A stretch of DNA of 64,000 nt. Source: CAVPCY01 sp963770765. Lineage in GTDB: Bacteria > Actinomycetota > Coriobacteriia > Anaerosomatales > PHET01. The notes under the pieces were generated by a model. That model saw nothing but the letters and a program-made list of their open reading frames with translations. It searched no databases and had not been told where the DNA came from. The position numbers were made by a program, and so were the translations under genes. The DNA lies in the NCBI GenBank assembly GCA_963770765.1, contig CAVYQS010000012.1, positions 310,001 to 374,000 on the forward strand. Direction: 5' to 3'. Shown piece after piece: positions 54,876-62,716 of the stretch. Every line of letters starts with the position of its first letter. Positions within the stretch are counted from its first letter, which is position 1.

Positions 54876-54994
54876 GGCGTCACCCCCGCGGCAAGGGCCG
54901 TCGCCGCAGGAACGATGAGTTCCAGCACTCGGTGCCCGAAGATGCCCAGCACCAACGACGTGATGGCGAGTACGAGTGGCACCCACGACAGCAC
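54872..54994 (-). CDS. Single-helix membrane microprotein (40 aa) in the mrp cluster
   Basis: A very small gene from GTG 54994, encoding VLSWVPLVLAITSLVLGIFG followed by an amphipathic Leu/Ala-rich tail ending in AAGVTP. Its TGA overlaps the next gene's GTG (GTGA), the same coupling used elsewhere in this cluster, and it fills the only gap in the operon. Ribosome binding site is modest (GGGGCTGCACAGG). No family recognised; it may be an accessory subunit. Confidence 0.5.
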   Translation of the reverse strand: MLSWVPLVLAITSLVLGIFGHRVLELIVPAATALAAGVTP

Positions 54995-55022
54995 CGGCCT
55001 GTGCAGCCCCGGCTGCGGCGAG

Positions 55023-56372
55023 TCACCGCCCGGCGGTCGACGGCGGTTCGGATCGCATGAACACCGCAACCACGCGAAAGACGTAGACACCCGCAAGCAG
55101 TCCTCCGCCGAGCACCGGGACCGCCCACCACCATGCCCCGGTGGCGATCGCCGCCGAGACGTAGAGCCACTTCGAGACGAAGCCGCCGCTCGGCGGCAGT
55201 CCTATCATCGACACGCCGGCGATCCCGAATGCGAACGCCTGGGCAGGCGCACGACGCGCGAGCCCGCCGAGGTCTGCGATGCGATCGTGCCCGACGATCG
55301 CGAGTATGGAGCCGGCGGCAAGGAACATCGCGCCCTTCGCGAGCCCGTGCGACACAGCGTGGAACACCCCGGCGCTGATCGCGGTCGACATCTGTGCCGG
55401 CTCAGTGGCTGCGGCCACGAGCGGGAACAGGATGAACAGGTAGCCGATCTGCGCCACCGTCGAGTACGCGACCAGCATCTTGAGACGCGCCTGCGTGAAC
55501 GCCTGAACCGAACCCCAGACGATCGCGATGGCGCCGAGGAGACCGAGGACCAGCGGGAGTCCGGGAATCAGCTCTCCCCCGTCCATGACGGTCATGAATC
55601 GCAGGATGATGTAGAACGACCCCTTCACGACCAGCGCCGAGAGGACCGCGCTCACCGGCGATGCCGCATTCGCGTGCGCGGGCGGCAACCAGAAATGCAT
55701 GGGAACCAGAGCGGTCTTGATCACGAGTCCCACGACCGCTACGCCCAAGCCGACCTGAGCGGCGGGAGACGAGAGCGTCTTCTCGGCGAGGATCGTCAGA
55801 TCGAGCACACCTGCCGCACCGTAGATCATCGCCACGCCCAGCAGGTAGAACAGCGAACCCGCGATCGCCGCGAGCATGTAGCGCATCGCGGCGACGATCG
55901 CGGTCTTGGTACCGCCGACGGCGACCAGTGCGACAGCGGAGACGCTCACGAGCTCGAGGCAGACATAGAGGTTGAAGATGTCGTTCGTGCAGAACAGCGC
56001 GACGAGTGATCCCCACAAGAAGAGCCACAGGGGCCAGTAGTGTCGGTAGCGCTCGTCGCGACCGAAGTAGGAGGCGGCGTAGATGGTCACCGCGAGCCCC
56101 ACGACTGCGGCAAGCACGATCATGACCGCCGAGATGCCGTCCACCCGGAAGTCGATCCCCAGCGGGGCACCCCAACCGCCGACCTGGTAGCTGAGGGGAC
56201 CGCTCGCGCGAACGACGCCGGCGAGTGCCAGCGCGAAGATCAGCTCGACAGAGGCGGCCACCATCGACACCACGCGCGCACCACGAGCGTTGGCGAGGAA
56301 TGCCAGCGGGGCGGCAAGAATGAGCACACCGATGGTGAGCGCTGGGGCGTGCTGCGCGAACCAAGCGCTCAT
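55023..56372 (-). CDS. mnhD: Mrp antiporter subunit MnhD/MrpD
   Basis: A 449-residue NuoN/M-like membrane subunit with about 14 helices. Key charged residues are retained: TM5 Glu in LYVCLELVSVSAVALVA, TM7 Lys in LVIKTALVPMHFWLPPAHANA, TM8 Lys in LVVKGSFYIILRF, with MLVAYSTVAQIGYLF and HAVSHGLAKGAMFL. Should form a proton channel of the multisubunit cation/proton antiporter. Its ATG overlaps the mnhC stop by 4 bases. Confidence 0.93.
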   Translation of the reverse strand: MSAWFAQHAPALTIGVLILAAPLAFLANARGARVVSMVAASVELIFALALAGVVRASGPLSYQVGGWGAPLGIDFRVDGISAVMIVLAAVVGLAVTIYAASYFGRDERYRHYWPLWLFLWGSLVALFCTNDIFNLYVCLELVSVSAVALVAVGGTKTAIVAAMRYMLAAIAGSLFYLLGVAMIYGAAGVLDLTILAEKTLSSPAAQVGLGVAVVGLVIKTALVPMHFWLPPAHANAASPVSAVLSALVVKGSFYIILRFMTVMDGGELIPGLPLVLGLLGAIAIVWGSVQAFTQARLKMLVAYSTVAQIGYLFILFPLVAAATEPAQMSTAISAGVFHAVSHGLAKGAMFLAAGSILAIVGHDRIADLGGLARRAPAQAFAFGIAGVSMIGLPPSGGFVSKWLYVSAAIATGAWWWAVPVLGGGLLAGVYVFRVVAVFMRSEPPSTAGR

Positions 56373-56695
56373 CGGTCATCAACCGCCTCATCGAGCGTCA
56401 CCGATCCGGTCTCGGTGTGAATCCGCTTGACGAGCGCCAGCGCGAAAGCTGTGGCGGAGACCGTGACCACGATCCCGGTGAGGACCATCGAATGGGGGAG
56501 CGGGTCCGGGACGTCGCCGGGCACTCGGCGCGCGATCGCGACGATGACGAGGAAGACCCCCGAACTCATGATGTTGAGCGCCAGCACCTTGTGGAGCAGG
56601 TGGGGCCTGGTCGCGAGCCCGTACAGGCCGATGCAGAACAGCAGCGCTCCGCCCACTCCGTAGAGGTCGGTCTGACTGATGATCACCGAGGACAT
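56369..56695 (-). CDS. mnhC: Mrp antiporter subunit MnhC/MrpC
   Basis: A 108-residue NuoK homologue with three membrane helices: LYGVGGALLFCIGLYGLATR, the HKVLALNIMSSGVFLVIVAIA helix, and SMVLTGIVVTVSATAFALALV. The ATG at 56695 sits in a TGATG junction with mnhB; a GTG one codon earlier is possible. GGGAGC lies before it. Confidence 0.93.
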   Translation of the reverse strand: MSSVIISQTDLYGVGGALLFCIGLYGLATRPHLLHKVLALNIMSSGVFLVIVAIARRVPGDVPDPLPHSMVLTGIVVTVSATAFALALVKRIHTETGSVTLDEAVDDR

Positions 56696-57396
56696 CACAG
56701 CTCCCGCTCATGACGCTCGGGGGTCGCAGATGCGATGAAGAGGCTGACGAGGATCACGCCGATCGAGAAGGTCAGCCATGACTCGATGACGATCATCAGC
56801 TGCTTCTCGGCTCCGTCGGGATACTCGAGGAGGGTGCCGCCCAGAAAAAGGGGCAGCATGGCGATCACGAGGAAGACGATGAAGCCCACCGCGATCGCGA
56901 CGCGCAGTGCCGCGCGCGTCACCCACCCGGGTCGTGCGTAGCCCGACAGCGCGAGCAAGACGCCCGCGGCACCGAGCACGGCGCCCGCCTGGAACGCGCC
57001 GCCCGGGGCGTGCTCACCAGCCCACAGCAGATAGCCGCTCGTGAGCACCATCACCGGGACGAGAAGTCGCGTCATGCTCGACAACACGGGGTCGGCCGCA
57101 GGCGCGAGCGGAGCCCAGATGCCGGCTGTCTCCTTGCGCAGCGACAGCACTCCGATCGTCGCGAGCATCAACACCGCGATCTCGAGCAGCGTGTCGTAAC
57201 CGCGGAAGTTGAGCAGCACCGCCGTGACAGGGCTCTTGACGCCGCTCGCGGCCAGGTTCTTGGCGACGATGGGCGCAAGACCGGCCTCGGTCTCCGGAAT
57301 AGCGAGGACGCCGCGGGCTATCAAGACGAAGAGCCCCGCCGACATCACGCCCACGATCACTTCCAGCCCCGAGGGCCTGCTGCCACGGTCACTCAT
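56695..57396 (-). CDS. mnhB: Mrp antiporter subunit MnhB with N-terminal MbhE-like segment
   Basis: A 233-residue membrane protein. The first part has FRGYDTLLEIAVLMLATIGVLSL, the hallmark of the MbhE-like end of MrpA/Mbh subunits. The second part (from about residue 115, MTRLLVPVMVLTSGYLLWAGEHAPGGAFQAGAVLGAAGVLLAL) is the MnhB domain. So two functions that are separate genes or part of MrpA elsewhere are joined here. The ATG at 57396 overlaps the DUF4040 stop by 8 bases. Confidence 0.88.
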   Translation of the reverse strand: MSDRGSRPSGLEVIVGVMSAGLFVLIARGVLAIPETEAGLAPIVAKNLAASGVKSPVTAVLLNFRGYDTLLEIAVLMLATIGVLSLRKETAGIWAPLAPAADPVLSSMTRLLVPVMVLTSGYLLWAGEHAPGGAFQAGAVLGAAGVLLALSGYARPGWVTRAALRVAIAVGFIVFLVIAMLPLFLGGTLLEYPDGAEKQLMIVIESWLTFSIGVILVSLFIASATPERHEREL

Positions 57397-57688
57397 CGCG
57401 CTTCTCTTTCGGCGGGGATTCCCTGAGCACCGGGAACGGGACCTCGCGCCCTCTGAGGTGACCGACCGCGTCGAGCAGCAGCGCACCGGTGATGCCGGCA
57501 CCGATCGCCGCCTCGGCCAAAGCGATGTCGGGTGCAGACAACCGCACCCATGCGAGTGCGGTGAGCAACCCAAGCGCGATGAACAGGACCACGGACTTGA
57601 ACATCTTGGCCTCGGCCAGCGCGCGGACCGCCAGCCAGACGATGGTGAGAAGGAGCCCCACGTCCAGCAGTGCGCTCGACAGGGTCAT
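57389..57688 (-). CDS. DUF4040/MbhD-like subunit
   Basis: A 99-residue, three-helix protein with the DUF4040 signature LAWVRLSAPDIALAEAAIGAGITGALLL. In standard Mrp systems this segment is inside the C-terminal part of MrpA; here it is a stand-alone gene, as in Mbh-type complexes. The ATG at 57688 overlaps the mnhG stop by 4 bases. Confidence 0.88.
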   Translation of the reverse strand: MTLSSALLDVGLLLTIVWLAVRALAEAKMFKSVVLFIALGLLTALAWVRLSAPDIALAEAAIGAGITGALLLDAVGHLRGREVPFPVLRESPPKEKRDE

Positions 57689-57987
57689 GGCCTGCTCCAC
57701 GGTTTGACGCCGCTCCGGCGTGCCGCAGTCGAGACCATGTGGCTCGCGGTGGCTCCGGCGACCAGTACGAGGGCCCACGTCAGGATCAGTTTGGCCGCCA
57801 CGATCGCCGATTCGCTCTGTATGACCAAGGCGATGACGATGAACCCCAAACCGAGGTTGTCGGCTTTGGTGAGCGCATGAAGTCTCGTGTAGACATCAGG
57901 GAAACGCAGCACGCCGATGGACCCGGCCGCGAAGAAGAATGTGCCCGCCGTGAGCAGCACGATGGTGAGGATGTCCACTGCGCTCAT
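57685..57987 (-). CDS. mnhG: Mrp antiporter subunit MnhG/MrpG
   Basis: A 100-residue, three-helix subunit with the family block GSIGVLRFPDVYTRLHALTKADNLG and the following hydrophobic helix. Overlaps mnhF by 4 bases (ATGA). Confidence 0.94.
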   Translation of the reverse strand: MSAVDILTIVLLTAGTFFFAAGSIGVLRFPDVYTRLHALTKADNLGLGFIVIALVIQSESAIVAAKLILTWALVLVAGATASHMVSTAARRSGVKPWSRP

Positions 57988-58286
57988 CTCGGTGGCCCCG
58001 GTTCGGTCTCGTCGGGCGGATCGCTGACCATGCCGTGCCAGGCCCGTTTGACGAAGGCGACCACCGTCATCGCTGCCAGCAGGGCGAAGACGAGCCCCAC
58101 GTCACGCAGAGAAGGAACGTCAAGTCCGAACGAAAGGAGGAGCAGCATCGCCACGCCTGCCGTGCCGAACAACTGCGCCGCGAGCATGCGGTCCGCCGGA
58201 GAGGGCCCGCGCTCGACCCGGATGAGCCCCACCACGATGGTGCCGAGAAGCACGACGGCGTAGCTCACATAGATGGACTCAGTCAT
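57984..58286 (-). CDS. mnhF: Mrp antiporter subunit MnhF/MrpF
   Basis: A 100-residue, three-helix subunit with the conserved RVERGPSPADRMLAAQLFGTAGVAML segment (the R-GP-x-x-DR motif of MrpF). The ATG at 58286 lies in the mnhE 3' end (8-base overlap), so the longer upstream frame is rejected. Confidence 0.93.
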   Translation of the reverse strand: MTESIYVSYAVVLLGTIVVGLIRVERGPSPADRMLAAQLFGTAGVAMLLLLSFGLDVPSLRDVGLVFALLAAMTVVAFVKRAWHGMVSDPPDETEPGPPR

Positions 58287-58803
58287 GGCCGCCCTCCCCT
58301 CCGGGGCTGGCGTCCGGGGTGGTGGCCGCCAGCTCGAGTCCGAGCGCTGAGGCGATGCGCTCCTCGACCCGCTCGACATCACTGCGGATGGGCATCGTGT
58401 CGTCGAGCACGTGCAGGACCAGCGTGTCGCCTTCGAAGCCCGAGCTCAGCGTTCCCGGCAGCAAGCTGACCGTGTCGGCGAGCAGAACGCGAGCCGACTC
58501 GGTCGGCAGCCGAATCGGACAGGTGACGAAGCCCGGCGAGATCGGCATGGAAGGCCGCACCGCACGCCATGCGACGTCCACTCCGCCGATCACCGAGTGA
58601 TACGCGAAGAAGCCTGCGAATCGCGCAGCGCTCAGCGGGCGCAGGTGCCACCCGCGCTCAGGAGTCAACCTGAGCGATGCGACACTCGCGAAGAGCGCGA
58701 ACGGAGCCCCGAACACCCACGACGAACCATCGCCCTCGGCAAGCACCCACCACAGCAGCGCGAAGACGATCAGTCGTTCGAGGAGTCTGACCGTGAGGCG
58801 CAT
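58279..58803 (-). CDS. mnhE: Mrp antiporter subunit MnhE/MrpE
   Basis: A 174-residue subunit with two N-terminal helices and a soluble C-terminal domain containing LLADTVSLLPGTLSSGFEGDTLVLHVLDD, the hallmark of MrpE. The first gene of the antiporter cluster. It starts 4 bp after the thrS stop, with its ribosome binding site inside thrS, suggesting read-through from thrS. Confidence 0.93.
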   Translation of the reverse strand: MRLTVRLLERLIVFALLWWVLAEGDGSSWVFGAPFALFASVASLRLTPERGWHLRPLSAARFAGFFAYHSVIGGVDVAWRAVRPSMPISPGFVTCPIRLPTESARVLLADTVSLLPGTLSSGFEGDTLVLHVLDDTMPIRSDVERVEERIASALGLELAATTPDASPGGEGGHD

Positions 58804-58807
58804 GCGT

Positions 58808-60721
58808 TTAGACGGCCTCGCTTCGGACGCGGGATACGAAGTCCTCGATACTCATCGCGCCGATGTCACCCTCGGTCCTCTCGCGGACTCCGACGGTGCC
58901 GGTCTCGATCTCCTTGTCGCCCACGACCAGCATGTAGGGGACCTTCGACTGCTGGGCCTTGGCGATCTTGACGCGCATCGGCTCGCTGTCGGCGACGACC
59001 TCGGTGCGGACACCGGCGGCATTGAGCTGTCTGGCGAACGCCTCGCTCGCTTCCAAGTGGCGGTCGGAGATCGGGATGATCGAGGCCTGGACGGGAGCGA
59101 GCCACACCGGGAACGCACCGGCATAGTGCTCGATCAGGATCCCGAAGAAGCGCTCCATCGAGCCGAGGATGGTTCGGTGCAGCATGTAGGGCTGCGCCTC
59201 GGTGTTGTCGGCCGTGCGGTAGGTCAGTCCGAACCGCTGTGGCAGATTGAAGTCGACCTGGATGGTGGCGGTCTGCCACGTGCGGCCGATGGCATCTTTG
59301 AGCTTGATGTCGATCTTGGGACCGTAGAAGGCGCCGTCGCCCTCGTTGATCTCGAACGGGACGCCGCGCTCCTTGAGGGCCTCGATCAGGGCATCGGTCG
59401 AGATGTCCCAGAACTCCTGGTCCCCGATGGACTTCTCGGGACGCGTCGAGACCTCGGCCGAGTACTCGAAACCGAAGACCCCCACCACGTAGTCCACGAG
59501 ATCGAGCATGCCCATGACCTCGTCGTGCACCTGTTCGGGCGTACAGAAGATGTGGGCGTCGTCTTGGGTGAAGCTGCGGGCGCGCATGAGACCGTGCACG
59601 ACACCGGAGAGCTCGTGGCGATAGACCGTGCCGAATTCGAAGAGCCGGAACGGCAGGTCTCGGTAGCTCTTGAGCGTGTCCCCGTAGATCATCAGGTGCC
59701 CTGGGCAGTTCATCGGCTTGATGCCGTACTCGCTCGTCTTGCCGTCGCCCTCGTCCACCTCGAAGAAGTACATGTTCTCGCGGTAGTTCTCGTAGTGGCC
59801 CGAGATCTTCCACACGTCGGCCTTGTAGATGTGCGGCGTGATGGCTTCGACGTAGCCACGCTCGTAGAGGACGCCGCGCAGCCACTCCTGCAGGATCCGA
59901 AGCACCCGCGCGCCCTTGGGGTGGTACAGCGGCAGGCCGGCGCCGGCCTCCTCGTGGAAGCTGAACAGGTCGAGCTCCTTGCCGAGCTTGCGGTGATCGC
60001 GCTTCTCGGCCTCTTCGATGCGCGTCAGGTATGCGTCGAGGTCCTTCTGGCTGAACCACACGGTGCCGTAGATGCGCTGCAGCATGGGTCGGTCCGAGTC
60101 GCCGCGCCAGTACGCGCCCGCTATCTTGGTCAGCTTGAAAGCTCCCAGACGCGCGGTCGACGGGACGTGAGGTCCCCGGCACAGGTCGGTGAACGCACCC
60201 TGCGTGTAGGTGGAGATCGTCTCCCCTTCCGGCAGCTCGCCGATGAGTTCCTGCTTGTACGGCTGCTCCTCGAATGCGTCGAGCGCCTCGAGCCGATCGA
60301 GCACGGTTCGCGTGAACGGCTTCTCCTCGGCCACGATCTGGCGCATGCGCTCCTCGATCGCCTCGAGGTCCTCGGGGGTGAAGCTGCGTCCTATCTCCAT
60401 GTCGTAGTAGAAGCCGTCCTCGATCGCCGGCCCGATGCCGAACTTCGCGAGCGGGAAGAGCTGCTTGACCGCCTCGGCCATCACGTGAGCGGTGGAGTGG
60501 CGCAGGATGTGGAGCGCTTCGGGGCTCCTGTCGGTGATGATCTCCACAGCGGCTCCGTCGGGCAACGTGGCCTCCACGTCGACGAGTTCGCCATCGACTC
60601 TTCCTGCGATGGCCGCCTGGGCGAGTCGCGGACCGATCTGAGCGGCGAGATCGAGGACGTTCGCGCCCTCGGGAAGCTGCTTGCCGCTGCCGTCCGGCAG
60701 CGTGACGGTGATCTGTGGCAT
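58808..60721 (-). CDS. thrS: Threonyl-tRNA synthetase
   Basis: A 637-residue class II synthetase. Domains in order: TGS (1-60, ITVTLPDGS), the editing domain with the HSTAHVMAEAV motif (about 75-85) and a second-shell Cys region, and the catalytic core with zinc ligands in MNCPGHLMIYG, YRHELSGVVHG motif 2 and motif 3. The C-terminal anticodon-binding domain contains QASIIPISDRHLEAS. ATG at 60721 with AAAGGAGA upstream. A hairpin terminator lies 25 bp before the start, so attenuation is possible. Confidence 0.97.
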   Translation of the reverse strand: MPQITVTLPDGSGKQLPEGANVLDLAAQIGPRLAQAAIAGRVDGELVDVEATLPDGAAVEIITDRSPEALHILRHSTAHVMAEAVKQLFPLAKFGIGPAIEDGFYYDMEIGRSFTPEDLEAIEERMRQIVAEEKPFTRTVLDRLEALDAFEEQPYKQELIGELPEGETISTYTQGAFTDLCRGPHVPSTARLGAFKLTKIAGAYWRGDSDRPMLQRIYGTVWFSQKDLDAYLTRIEEAEKRDHRKLGKELDLFSFHEEAGAGLPLYHPKGARVLRILQEWLRGVLYERGYVEAITPHIYKADVWKISGHYENYRENMYFFEVDEGDGKTSEYGIKPMNCPGHLMIYGDTLKSYRDLPFRLFEFGTVYRHELSGVVHGLMRARSFTQDDAHIFCTPEQVHDEVMGMLDLVDYVVGVFGFEYSAEVSTRPEKSIGDQEFWDISTDALIEALKERGVPFEINEGDGAFYGPKIDIKLKDAIGRTWQTATIQVDFNLPQRFGLTYRTADNTEAQPYMLHRTILGSMERFFGILIEHYAGAFPVWLAPVQASIIPISDRHLEASEAFARQLNAAGVRTEVVADSEPMRVKIAKAQQSKVPYMLVVGDKEIETGTVGVRERTEGDIGAMSIEDFVSRVRSEAV

Positions 60722-60745
60722 GGGACGTGTCTCCTTTGAGTTACA

Positions 60746-60776
60746 CAACCGCCCCGCGGTGGTCGGCGGGGCGGTG
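60746..60776 (-). terminator. Terminator hairpin between the zinc-ribbon gene and thrS
   Basis: 10-bp stem ACCGCCCCGC/GCGGGGCGGT (60748-60757 with 60766-60775), followed on the minus strand by TGTGTAA, a weak U-tract. It either ends the zinc-ribbon transcript or attenuates thrS. Confidence 0.65.
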
Positions 60777-60826
60777 TTCAGCGTATCACGGGTCGCGAGA
60801 AGCGACGGCGCACGCCGCCGCTCAGG

Positions 60827-61264
60827 CTACTGCTTGGTCTTGCAGTACGGGCACACTCCCCAGCTGAGCCGCAGAGCCTTCCCACACTCGACGCACGACT
60901 TGCGAAGCTTCTTCATACAGCTCGGACAGATGAGGAAGTCCTGCTCGACCGGCTTGTGGCACGCAGGACAGCTCTCGTACTCACGCGCGAGCGCCGCCTC
61001 CTTCGCCTTGATCTCCAGGTCGCGCTCCCGGGCATCGTCGACGAACTCAGGAGGCCGGACCACCAGGTAGACGATCCATCCGGCGATCGAGAACGCCAGC
61101 ACCGCGAGTCCCCAGAACCATCCCATGGCACCTCGGCGGTTGGCATCACGCCACGTCCAGAAGACCAGTGCGATATCGAAGACGATGAAGAAGAGCACGC
61201 ACAGGTTCCGAGAGAGCAGGAACTCCGGACTCTTGAGGATCGGATCGAGAAGCTCGCCCATCAT
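60827..61264 (-). CDS. Double zinc-ribbon membrane protein
   Basis: A 145-residue protein of unknown role: two membrane helices (about residues 20-37 and 47-69), a Glu/Lys/Arg-rich helical linker, then a double zinc ribbon. The ribbon has four C-x2-C knuckles, CPAC, CPSC, CVEC and CPYC. Such proteins are seen widely in actinobacteria without assigned function. A GAAAGGGAG ribosome binding site runs directly into the paired ATGs at 61264 and 61261, so the start could be either. Confidence 0.8.
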   Translation of the reverse strand: MMGELLDPILKSPEFLLSRNLCVLFFIVFDIALVFWTWRDANRRGAMGWFWGLAVLAFSIAGWIVYLVVRPPEFVDDARERDLEIKAKEAALAREYESCPACHKPVEQDFLICPSCMKKLRKSCVECGKALRLSWGVCPYCKTKQ

Positions 61265-61342
61265 CTCCCTTTCGTGACCGTCGCCCCACGCGGGCATACG
61301 CGTGGATTCTAGCAGAAGCTCCCAATCAGACCCGACTGCCGG

Positions 61343-62701
61343 CTAGGGCGTTGCCGAAGCGTCGCGGAGCGCGGTTCGGGCCTGGCCCGCGGTGGTGAGT
61401 GAGCCGGTGACGACCACTCCGTATGCGCCGTCGCGCACGGCTTGGTCGACGGCCCTGACCAGGGGCACGGCGATGCGGGCCTCGCGCCCGGTCTCGCGTT
61501 CGACGATCCCGGCGAGTGTCTCGGCGTCCAGGGCACGCACAGAGCGAGGGGCGGTCACGATGAACTCCGAGGCGACCGGCGCCAGCGCGCGCACGATCCC
61601 CGCCGCATCCTTGTCGGCCAGCACACCGAGAACGACGAGTGGTCTGCGGGTCCGATCCGGCCACGCCGCGGCGATCGCCCTCGCGAGGTACGCCGCCGCC
61701 TGTGGATTATGGGAGCCATCCACGATCAGTGGCGGCCTGTCGCGAAGCATCTCGAATCGCCCGGGAATGGTGAGGCCTTTCAAGGCACGCCGCAGGCACT
61801 CGGTCCGGAGCCCCCGCCCGAGCGTGGCCTCGGTCGCGGCGATGGCTGTCGCCACGTTACCCGCCTGGTAGGCCGGCGCGGCGATCGACAGGCCGAAGTA
61901 GTCGCCGTGGACTCCGCGCACGTCGAAGGTCGTGAACCCCCCGGGCGAGTCGGGCCAGCCCGTGACCTCGTACCGGACGGTGAGGGCCTCGACGACGGGA
62001 CTGTGGTCGTCGCCCTCGCGTACGGCGCGGGCGTGCGTGCCCACCTCGCGGGAACGGTCGATGAACACTGAATCCAGTCCTGCGGTTCCGGGACCGAGCA
62101 CCGGAGCGCTCGCCGGCTTGATGATCGCGGCCTTCTCGGCGGCGATCTTCTCCAGCGTGTCTCCGAGCACCGAGGTATGGTCGAGTCCGACTCCGGTGAT
62201 CACCGCGACCGCGGGATCCACGACGCTTGTCGCATCCCAGCGTCCGCCCAGGCCCACTTCGAGGACCGCGGTGTCCACACCGCGCACGCGGAAGTGCCAC
62301 AGCGCGGCAGCGGTGGTGAGTTCGAACTCAGTGAAGCCGGACTCCTGGCCCTGGGCACCCGGGCGCAACCGCTCGGCCACAGCGAGCACGGCCCCCACCG
62401 CAGCGGCGAACTCGGTGTCACTGACGGGTCCTGTCCCGACTTCGACACGTTCGTTCACCCGCTCCAGCTCGGGACTCGTGTAGAGTCCGGCGTCACGTCC
62501 GTGGGCGCGCAGGAACGCGTGTGTCATCCGAGCGGTCGACGTCTTGCCGTTGGTTCCCGTCACCTGCACCGAAGCGAACGTGTCCTGCGGGCGGCCCAGC
62601 GCCTCGCACAGTGCGACTATTCCGTCGAGCGAGGGGTTGGTGCCGAACACCAGCGCGTCGACAAGCGCGGCGACCGCATCGTCGTAGCTGGTCGCGGGCA
62701 T
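61343..62701 (-). CDS. folC: Dihydrofolate synthase/folylpolyglutamate synthase
   Basis: A 452-residue Mur-ligase-family enzyme adding glutamate to folates. ATP-binding VQVTGTNGKTSTARMTHAFL at about residues 46-65, the central LEVGLGGRWDATSVVDPAVAVITGVGLDHTSVLG block, and VDGSHNPQAAAYL at the C-terminal ligase domain. Starts 15 bp after the valS stop, so it is probably co-transcribed with valS. Confidence 0.95.
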   Translation of the reverse strand: MPATSYDDAVAALVDALVFGTNPSLDGIVALCEALGRPQDTFASVQVTGTNGKTSTARMTHAFLRAHGRDAGLYTSPELERVNERVEVGTGPVSDTEFAAAVGAVLAVAERLRPGAQGQESGFTEFELTTAAALWHFRVRGVDTAVLEVGLGGRWDATSVVDPAVAVITGVGLDHTSVLGDTLEKIAAEKAAIIKPASAPVLGPGTAGLDSVFIDRSREVGTHARAVREGDDHSPVVEALTVRYEVTGWPDSPGGFTTFDVRGVHGDYFGLSIAAPAYQAGNVATAIAATEATLGRGLRTECLRRALKGLTIPGRFEMLRDRPPLIVDGSHNPQAAAYLARAIAAAWPDRTRRPLVVLGVLADKDAAGIVRALAPVASEFIVTAPRSVRALDAETLAGIVERETGREARIAVPLVRAVDQAVRDGAYGVVVTGSLTTAGQARTALRDASATP

Positions 62702-62716
62702 CGCTGAACGCCCCCG

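Noticed and set aside
58793..60739. A 648-codon open frame on the plus strand
   Set aside because: It is the complement of thrS; high GC leaves antisense frames open. The minus-strand product has every ThrRS motif.
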